Shown here: piece after piece, positions 58,609-64,000 of the stretch | Position numbering within the stretch: position 1 is the first letter of the stretch | Layout of the letters: every line of letters begins with the position of its first letter | Origin: Fen-1273 sp035516035 | Lineage (GTDB): Bacteria > Bacteroidota > Ignavibacteria > UBA10030 > UBA6906 | Reading direction: 5' to 3' | Assembly (NCBI GenBank): GCA_035516035.1 | Contig: DATJAS010000098.1 | Coordinates: forward strand, 1-64,000 | DNA length: 64,000 nucleotides | The notes under the pieces: generated by a model | Seen by the model: the letters and a program-made list of their open reading frames with translations, nothing else | Database searches by the model: none | Told to the model about the DNA's origin: nothing | Translations under genes and position numbers: made by a program

Positions 58609-59718
58609 ATGAAGCCGCTCAACAGGGAGAACGTGATGGAGGCCCTCCGTGCAGTGCACGACCCGGACCTCCGGAAGGACATCGTGACGCTCGGGTTCGT
58701 GAAGGACGTGCAGATCAGGGGGAACGACGTGAGCTTCGCCATCGAGCTGACGACGCCCGCCTGCCCGGTGAGGGACGAGCTGAAGACGGCGGCAGTCGCC
58801 GCGCTGAAAAACTCAATTGACGGGGTCGGGAACGTGAGCGTGACGATGACGTCGAACGTTGCGCGGCACTCCCTGGCGCCGCGCGCCGAGATCCTGCGCG
58901 GCGTCAGGAACACGATCGCGGTCGCGTCGGGGAAGGGGGGAGTGGGGAAGTCGACGATCGCGGCGAACCTCGCGGTCGCGCTCGCCCTGGACGGCGCGAA
59001 GGTGGGCCTGGCCGACCTGGACATGTACGGTCCCAGCATGCCCCTGATCATGGGGATCCGTGCGAAGCCGGTGCAGAAGGAGGGGAAGCTCTTCCCGATC
59101 GCCAACTGGGGCGTGAGCGTCATGTCGATCGGGTTCCTTGTCGACCCGCTGCAGGCGGTCGTCTGGCGGGGTCCCATGGTCAGCGGCGCGGTCCGCCAGT
59201 TCATGACCGACGTCGAGTGGGGCGAGCTGGATTACCTGGTGATGGACCTTCCCCCCGGGACAGGCGACGTCCAGCTCACGCTCGTGCAGACGATCCCGCT
59301 GACGGGGGCGGTCGTGGTCACGACCCCGCAGGACATCTCGCTGGCCGACGCGCTCAAGGCGTGGAAGATGTTCGACAAGGTCGATGTCCCGGTGCTGGGC
59401 GTGGTCGAGAACATGAGCTATTACGTCTGTTCCCACTGCGGCGCGCGGGAGGAGATCTTCGATAACGGGGGAGGGAAACGCACGGCCGCCGAGCTCGGCG
59501 TCCCCTTCCTGGGGGAGGTGCCGCTCTACACGTCGATCCGCGTCAGCGCGGACCGGGGGACGCCGATCGCGGCGGACCCGGCCGCGCCGGTCCAGGCCGG
59601 CATCATCCGCTCGATCGCGCGCAACGTCGCAGCGCAGGTGAGCATACGGAACGCGCAGCGCGCCGCCCGGAGCGCCGTCGACATACAGCTCATGGCGGGG
59701 GAGGGGACTCCGGGGTGA
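58609..59718 (+). CDS. Mrp/ApbC-family iron-sulfur cluster carrier ATPase
   Basis: 369 residues: N-terminal MIP18/DUF59 domain ('NVMEALRAVHDPDLRKDIVTLGFVKDV', about 5-95) fused to a P-loop domain with 'VASGKGGVGKSTIAANLAVALA' (deviant Walker A), 'DLDMYGPSMPLIMGI', 'VMDLPPGTGDVQLTLVQ' and the Fe-S binding 'ENMSYYVCSHCGAREEIF' (CxxC). Carries Fe-S clusters to target proteins. Directly upstream of the NifU-like gene with a GTGA overlap, making a small Fe-S cluster module. Confidence 0.95.
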   Translation: MKPLNRENVMEALRAVHDPDLRKDIVTLGFVKDVQIRGNDVSFAIELTTPACPVRDELKTAAVAALKNSIDGVGNVSVTMTSNVARHSLAPRAEILRGVRNTIAVASGKGGVGKSTIAANLAVALALDGAKVGLADLDMYGPSMPLIMGIRAKPVQKEGKLFPIANWGVSVMSIGFLVDPLQAVVWRGPMVSGAVRQFMTDVEWGELDYLVMDLPPGTGDVQLTLVQTIPLTGAVVVTTPQDISLADALKAWKMFDKVDVPVLGVVENMSYYVCSHCGAREEIFDNGGGKRTAAELGVPFLGEVPLYTSIRVSADRGTPIAADPAAPVQAGIIRSIARNVAAQVSIRNAQRAARSAVDIQLMAGEGTPG

Positions 59719-59960
59719 GCGACGCCGGGAGCATCGCCGCGCGGATCGAGGAGGCGCTCGAGTCGGTCCGCCCCTCTCTTCGCATGGACGGGGGAGACGT
59801 GCGCTTCCTCCGCGTGCGGGAAGGGGGAACGGTCGAGGTCCAGTGGACAGGGACGTGCGCCGCCTGCCCGATGTCGGTCATGACGCTCCGGGCGGGCGTG
59901 GAGCGGGCCGTGATGCGCGGGGTGCCGGAGATCCGCCGCGTGGAGGCGGTGCCCGCCTGA
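59715..59960 (+). CDS. NifU C-terminal-domain (Nfu-type) Fe-S scaffold protein
   Basis: 81 residues, a stand-alone Nfu domain: 'IEEALESVRPSLRMDGGDVRFL' and the cluster-binding 'WTGTCAACPMSVMTLRAGVERAVM' (CxxC). It bridges a [4Fe-4S] cluster in a dimer and hands it to acceptors. Its GTG start overlaps the Mrp gene stop. Clients might include aconitase in this window. It converges with ftsE 14 nt away. Confidence 0.95.
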   Translation: MSDAGSIAARIEEALESVRPSLRMDGGDVRFLRVREGGTVEVQWTGTCAACPMSVMTLRAGVERAVMRGVPEIRRVEAVPA

Positions 59961-59974
59961 GCACGTTTCCCCCC

Positions 59975-60640
59975 TCAGGCCGGCGTTGCGACTTCCCTGA
60001 CCCCCCCCTCTTCGATCTTCAGTATCCTCCCGTTGGCCTTCCGCACGATGTCGTAGTTGTGCGTCGCCACCACGCAGGCGGTCCCCCGGACGTTGATCTC
60101 CTTCAGGAGCGCCAGGATCTCGCCGGACGTCCCCGGGTCGAGGTTCCCCGTCGGTTCGTCGGCGAGGAGGAACGCGGGGTTGTTCACCAGGGCCCGCGCG
60201 ATGGCGACGCGCTGCTGCTCTCCCCCTGAGAGCTCGTCCGCCATCTTGTTGCGCGCGTGGCTCAGTCCCACGTCCCCGAGCGTCTGGATGACCCTCCGCT
60301 TGATCTCCGCCCGCGGCGTCCCTGTCACGTGGAGCGTGAATGCGACGTTGTCGAACACGCTCCGGTCTTCAAGCAGCTTGAAATCCTGGAACACCACGCC
60401 CAGCTCCCGCCGCAGCGCGGGGATCTCCCGGGCCTGGAGCGAGGCGGAGCAGTGCTTCCCCACGAACACCGCCCCCCGCGAGGGGAGGAGGTCCATGTAG
60501 ATCAGGCGGAGGATCGTGCTCTTGCCCGACCCCGTCTGTCCCACCAGGAAGACGAACTCCCCCGGCCTGATCTGGAGCGACACGTTGTCCAGGAGCATGC
60601 GTGAGCCGAATTCGACGGAGACGCCCTTGAACGCGATCAC
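59975..60640 (-). CDS. ftsE: Cell-division ATP-binding protein FtsE
   Basis: 221-residue ABC ATPase: Walker A 'GQTGSGKSTILRLI', Q-loop 'VFQDFKLLEDRSVFDNVAF' (typical of FtsE), signature 'LSGGEQQRVAIARAL' and Walker B 'FLLADEPTGNLDP'. With FtsX it activates septal peptidoglycan hydrolases. ftsX is not next to it; the gene is last in a pepA-GWxTD-pdxA-ftsE run and overlaps pdxA by 4 nt. A LolD/MacB-type ATPase is the alternative, but the Q-loop favours FtsE. Confidence 0.9.
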   Translation of the reverse strand: MIAFKGVSVEFGSRMLLDNVSLQIRPGEFVFLVGQTGSGKSTILRLIYMDLLPSRGAVFVGKHCSASLQAREIPALRRELGVVFQDFKLLEDRSVFDNVAFTLHVTGTPRAEIKRRVIQTLGDVGLSHARNKMADELSGGEQQRVAIARALVNNPAFLLADEPTGNLDPGTSGEILALLKEINVRGTACVVATHNYDIVRKANGRILKIEEGGVREVATPA

Positions 60641-61641
60641 GGCCTGCCTCCCCGGCCCCGCCTCGCCGCGATCGCGACGGCGGCGGCGATGGCGTTCACC
60701 ATGCTCGACGGGTCCGCTTCGAGGCGCCGGGCGATGTCGAACGCCGTGCCGTGATCAGGGGATGTCCTGACCACGGGGAGCCCCACGGAAACGTTGACCG
60801 CAGTGCCGCGCGCCGCCATCTTGAGCGGGATGAGTCCCTGGTCGTGATACATGGCGACGACCGCGTCGTATGCCTCCGGCCGGTAGCGGGAGAAGAACGC
60901 GTCGGCCGGGAAAGGTCCCGCCAGTGCGATCCGCTCTTTCCTCAGCGTTTCCATCGCCGGGATGATCACGCGCTGCTCCTCGTTGCCGATGTCTCCCCCT
61001 TCCCCCGCGTGCGGGTTGAGGCCGAGGAGCGCGATGCGCGGCGAGGCGATCCCCCAGTCCGTGCGCAGCGCGCGGTGGATCACGCGGACCCTCTCCAGGA
61101 GGAGCGCGCCCGTCAGCTCCCGGGGGACGTCCCTGAGCGGCGTGTGGATCGTGACGAGCCCGACGCGGAGCGCCCCGGCCACGAGCATCATCGCCACGTG
61201 GGGGGCGTGCGTCAGCCGCTGCAGGAGCTCGGTCTGCCCCGGCGTGTCGACGCCCGCCAGGTGGAGGGCCTGCTTGGAGACCGGGGCGGTCACGACCGCC
61301 GAGGCCCCGCCTCGCATGACGGCGTCCACGGCGGCTTCGATCGCGCGGGCGGCCGAGGCGCCCGCCTCGGCCGAGAGCTTGCCCGGCGCCACGCGCACGG
61401 GCGCTCCGTGCGCGGTGTCGAGCAGGGGGATCTCGCCGGGTGCGGGCGACTGTCCTTCATCCCAGCGCCGAAACCGGAGCGGCAGCGTGAGCCGTTCGGC
61501 CATGCGCTCGAACACGCGGGCCGGTCCGACCAGGAGCGGCGTGCATGAGCGCCTCACGCCGGGGAGAGAGGCGGCCTTCAGCGCGACCTCCGGGCCGATC
61601 CCGTTATAGTCGCCGGCGGTGATCGCGACGATCGGTTTCAC
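60637..61641 (-). CDS. pdxA: 4-hydroxythreonine-4-phosphate dehydrogenase PdxA
   Basis: NAD-dependent step of the DXP-dependent pyridoxal phosphate pathway. 334 residues: 'IAITAGDYNGIGPEVALKA', 'VVTAPVSKQALHLAGVDTPGQTELL' (metal and substrate residues), 'LGLNPHAGEGGDIGNEE' and 'YHDQGLIPLKMAARGTAVNVSVGLPVVRTSPDHGTAFDIA' in normal order. The start overlaps the GWxTD gene stop (ATGA). It would supply PLP for the aminotransferase and Kbl seen here. Confidence 0.96.
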   Translation of the reverse strand: MKPIVAITAGDYNGIGPEVALKAASLPGVRRSCTPLLVGPARVFERMAERLTLPLRFRRWDEGQSPAPGEIPLLDTAHGAPVRVAPGKLSAEAGASAARAIEAAVDAVMRGGASAVVTAPVSKQALHLAGVDTPGQTELLQRLTHAPHVAMMLVAGALRVGLVTIHTPLRDVPRELTGALLLERVRVIHRALRTDWGIASPRIALLGLNPHAGEGGDIGNEEQRVIIPAMETLRKERIALAGPFPADAFFSRYRPEAYDAVVAMYHDQGLIPLKMAARGTAVNVSVGLPVVRTSPDHGTAFDIARRLEADPSSMVNAIAAAVAIAARRGRGGRP

Positions 61642-63026
61642 ATGGCTCCCGCGGTGACAAGGACGTAGTTGCCCGACCTGTCCCTGTCGACGAATATGAA
61701 CCTCTTTTTGAGGCGCGCATACGTCCAGACCTCCTGGTGCCCGGCGACCGGATCCAGCGTCCTGTCCGACGAGGTCGGGGGCCCGTACAGGACATAGATC
61801 CTCCCCCTGTCGGAGCGGAACCCGTCGGGCGAACGGAGCGTGCCGAAGTTCCGCGTCGCGTAGTCCACGCGGCGGTAATATTCCGTCTCGACGTCGTTCA
61901 GCGCAGTCCCTTCCCGTCCCCCGTGTCCCCGCCAGAATCCCTCCAGGTGGGCGCGGCGGGACTCCAGGTTGCCCCGCTTCAGCGAATCAAGCTCCCCCTC
62001 CGTCGTGATGTAACGGAGAGACTCGATCGCATTGTCGATGTCCTTCAGCGAGAAGGGCATGTCCGGCCAGACCGCGCGCGCGCGGCGCGTCACCTCGCGC
62101 CGGCCCCCCCCGCTCCGGAGCGTGAGCGACATCCTGTAGGCGCGGAGCGGGAGCTGCGCAAGCGGGAGCGGGATCACGGCCGCACAGACGTTCGAGCCGG
62201 GGGCGGTCCTGATGGTGTAGCCCACGCCGGCCGAGTCGGCGGAGGAGATGAGCGCGACATCCCGCGCGACGGGGACGGTGACGCTCCGGGCCGGGGGGAT
62301 CTCCGTCGCGTCGATCGGGGCTGCAGGGTCCTCCGTAAACTCGTAGGAGACGGAGAGCGTCGTGTCGGCGGCCGGATCGCCGTGCCAGAGGGCCAGGACC
62401 GATGCGGGGCGGCCGAAGAGGATCTCATCCCCGTAGTTCATGAGGAGGACATGCAGGGGAAGCGACTCCCCCGCGGGGGGATGGATGGTCGTGAGCGAGG
62501 CGCCGGGGAGCCCCGCGAGCGGCGTCCCTGCGCTCACAAACCGCTCGCGCTCGGTGATCGTCCTGCGTGATTCCTCGTCGTCCACGGTGACGAGGACGCG
62601 GTATTTCCCCGGCCGCACGGAGAGGGGAATGATCCCCTGCTCCCACACGGTGCCGGCGGGATTCCTCTCGGTGCTGTTCTCCTGGATCTCGATCGAGCGG
62701 ATCGAGCGCGCCTCGGTCCCGCCGGTGGAATCCTGCAGCTCCACGACCACGTCCCCGCTCCTGTGAAAGGGGGCGTGCTCCTCCGGGTCCCTCACAGGGA
62801 CGAAGAACTCCCTGTCGATCCTGAAGCTGACGTCGACGTCGACCCTCGCCGAGTCGGCGGGCGAGGGGACCGCCCATGCTTCATAGAAGAGGACATGCGG
62901 CGCCTCCTCCCCCCGGGGGGCGCGCACCTGGGCAGCCCCCTGCCACGCAACACAGCACACCGCACAGCACGCCGCAACAACCGTCAGTACGCCGCTTCGC
63001 ACCGCCTCATCTCCTTTCTTTGCCAT
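61638..63026 (-). CDS. GWxTD-domain secreted protein
   Basis: 462 residues: signal peptide ('VLTVVAACCAVCCVAWQGAA'), beta-rich middle (about 40-310) and a C-terminal GWxTD domain. The domain is recognised by 'ALNDVETEYYRRVDYATRNFG' and 'DGFRSDRGRIYVLYGPP', then 'EVWTYARLKKRFIFVDR'. The name-giving GWxTD is replaced here by 'GFWRGHGGREG'-like residues. The family occurs in FCB, Acidobacteria and related groups; function unknown. It starts directly after the aminopeptidase stop (TGAATG). Confidence 0.88.
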   Translation of the reverse strand: MAKKGDEAVRSGVLTVVAACCAVCCVAWQGAAQVRAPRGEEAPHVLFYEAWAVPSPADSARVDVDVSFRIDREFFVPVRDPEEHAPFHRSGDVVVELQDSTGGTEARSIRSIEIQENSTERNPAGTVWEQGIIPLSVRPGKYRVLVTVDDEESRRTITERERFVSAGTPLAGLPGASLTTIHPPAGESLPLHVLLMNYGDEILFGRPASVLALWHGDPAADTTLSVSYEFTEDPAAPIDATEIPPARSVTVPVARDVALISSADSAGVGYTIRTAPGSNVCAAVIPLPLAQLPLRAYRMSLTLRSGGGRREVTRRARAVWPDMPFSLKDIDNAIESLRYITTEGELDSLKRGNLESRRAHLEGFWRGHGGREGTALNDVETEYYRRVDYATRNFGTLRSPDGFRSDRGRIYVLYGPPTSSDRTLDPVAGHQEVWTYARLKKRFIFVDRDRSGNYVLVTAGAM

Positions 63027-64000
63027 TCAGGCAGTTCTCCTCCGGAGGAAATCCACGAGCAGGCGCACGCCCACGCCCGAGGCCCCCTTCACCGTATAGT
63101 CACCCGCCTCTTCGAGGATCGCGGTCCCCGCGATGTCGAGGTGGACCCAGGGGACGTCCCCCGCGAACTTCTTCAGGAACATCGCCGCGGTGATCGCGCC
63201 CCCCCAGCGGCCCCCCGTGTTCTTCACGTCGGCCACGTCGCTCCTGATGAGCGTTTCGAATTCCTCGAAGAGGGGAAGCTCCCAGACGCGCTCGTACACG
63301 GCGAACCCGGATTCCGCGAGCGCGCGCATGGCGGCGGCGTCCGTGCCGGACATTCCCGTGGCCACGTGGCCGAGCGCCACGACGACCGCCCCCGTCAGCG
63401 TGGCGATGTCGATGACGAGCGACGGCCTGAATGTCGACGCGAACGAGAGGGCGTCGGCGAGCATCAGGCGTCCCTCGGCGTCGGTGTTCTCCACCTCGGA
63501 CGTCATCCCGTTTGCATGGCGGAGAATGTCCCCGGGGCGGAATGCAGAGGGACCCGGGAGGTTCTCCGCGGCCGGGACGATCCCGACGAGGCTCAAGGGG
63601 AGGCCGAGCGCGGCGACCGCCTGCATCACGGCGATCACTGCAGCTCCTCCGGCCATGTCCATTTTCATCTCCGCCATGCCCGCCGAGGGCTTGATGGAGA
63701 TCCCCCCGGAATCGAACGTCACCCCCTTGCCGACGATGACGACGGGGCGCCCTGCGCGCGGAGCCCGGCCGCCCCGCCGGCGTCTCCCGTCGTAGCGCAT
63801 CACGATGAGCCGCGGAGGGCGGGCGCTTCCTCCCCCGACGCCCAGGAGCCCCCCCATGCCGAGCGCGCGGAGCTTCCGTTCGTCGTGGACCGTGACGCTG
63901 AATCCGCCGCGGCGGCCGGCGGAGCGGGCCTCACGGGCGAGCGTTTCAGGATACATCGCATTGGGGGGAGCGTTGGCGAGATCGCGTGCGAGGCATGTCG
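63027..64000 (-). CDS. Leucyl aminopeptidase (M17), C-terminal part (cut by right edge)
   Basis: Metallo-aminopeptidase for peptide turnover in the cytosol. The reading frame is open to the window edge: before the first internal ATG (63956) it continues as 'CLARDLANAPPNAMYPETLA', the usual M17 linker to the catalytic domain, so the true start lies beyond 64000. Catalytic residues are present in 'GKGVTFDSGGISIKPSAGM' (metal Lys/Asp) and the signature 'NTDAEGRLMLADAL'. The N-terminal half is missing only because of the window. Confidence 0.95.
   Translation of the reverse strand, partial: TCLARDLANAPPNAMYPETLAREARSAGRRGGFSVTVHDERKLRALGMGGLLGVGGGSARPPRLIVMRYDGRRRRGGRAPRAGRPVVIVGKGVTFDSGGISIKPSAGMAEMKMDMAGGAAVIAVMQAVAALGLPLSLVGIVPAAENLPGPSAFRPGDILRHANGMTSEVENTDAEGRLMLADALSFASTFRPSLVIDIATLTGAVVVALGHVATGMSGTDAAAMRALAESGFAVYERVWELPLFEEFETLIRSDVADVKNTGGRWGGAITAAMFLKKFAGDVPWVHLDIAGTAILEEAGDYTVKGASGVGVRLLVDFLRRRTA

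Overview
This window is a gene-dense, G+C-rich chromosomal segment (about two thirds G+C by eye) from a Gram-negative bacterium. LPS-core and outer-membrane machinery (kdsA, kdsC, lptC/lptA-like/lptB, gmhA, lolA, a TonB-dependent receptor) indicates a double membrane. A PorV/PorQ-family outer-membrane protein, a DUF3109 protein, a GWxTD-domain protein, a DUF3467 protein and a BrxA/BrxB bacilliredoxin point to the Bacteroidota-Chlorobiota-Ignavibacteriota part of the FCB group. Many genes have clear Shine-Dalgarno sequences and the promoters look like ordinary sigma-70 sites, which differs from classical Bacteroidetes and suggests a deep, high-GC lineage. I see no phage, IS element, CRISPR array or compositional island. 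This is core genome with very short intergenic gaps and many ATGA/GTGA/TTGA stop-start overlaps.

Layout. 1-1.7 kb (-): ispE coupled to a TonB receptor that runs off the left edge. 1.8-5.8 kb (+): Kdo synthesis and LPS export (kdsA-kdsC-lptC-lptA-like-lptB), then a small secreted protein. 6.3-13.1 kb (-): a nine-gene run hrcA-grpE-dnaJ-comEA-pilM-like-rsmD-coaD-aminotransferase-fmdB. 13.2-13.5 kb: tRNA-Ala(CGC) and 4.5S SRP RNA. 13.8-24.6 kb (+): rng-gcvT-comB-ftsK-lolA-flippase-like-OMP-PPIase-holA-ECF sigma-small membrane protein, followed by a SPOR protein with its own promoter. 25.4-30.8 kb (-): clpS-alaS-gmhA-sugar-phosphate transferase-small membrane protein. 30.9-33.8 kb (+): aconitase with an unusual basic tail, and a bacilliredoxin. 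33.8-36.2 kb (-): HIT-icd-redoxin. 36.3-37.9 kb (+): TPR protein and DUF3467. 37.9-44.7 kb (-): phosphohexomutase-EutN/CcmL-dprA and DUF3109-rpoN-hslV-hslU. 44.9-54.6 kb (+): AMMECR1-MEMO1-DUF2520-nucleotidyltransferase-crotonase-glyS-lipoprotein-CPBP protease-TPR-ZIP. 54.6-55.5 kb (-): PorV-like. 55.6-60.0 kb (+): rpmE-rsmB-kbl-mrp-nifU. 60.0-64.0 kb (-): leucyl aminopeptidase (cut by the right edge)-GWxTD-pdxA-ftsE.

Regulation. Fourteen promoter candidates in the intergenic gaps share one format: TTGNNN, exactly 17 bp, TANNNT. Most lie in divergent gaps with the -35 boxes back to back, and at clpS/acn they overlap. At ispE, clpS and porV the -10 box lies only 5-8 nt from the start codon with no ribosome-binding site, suggesting leaderless transcripts. 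No single new defence or metabolic system is evident. The items most worth following are the aconitase with a histone H1-like tail, the orphan microcompartment-vertex gene between a phosphohexomutase gene and dprA, the overlapping clpS/acn promoters, a near-identical 17-mer in two leaders, and a competence-type gene pair inside the heat-shock operon.
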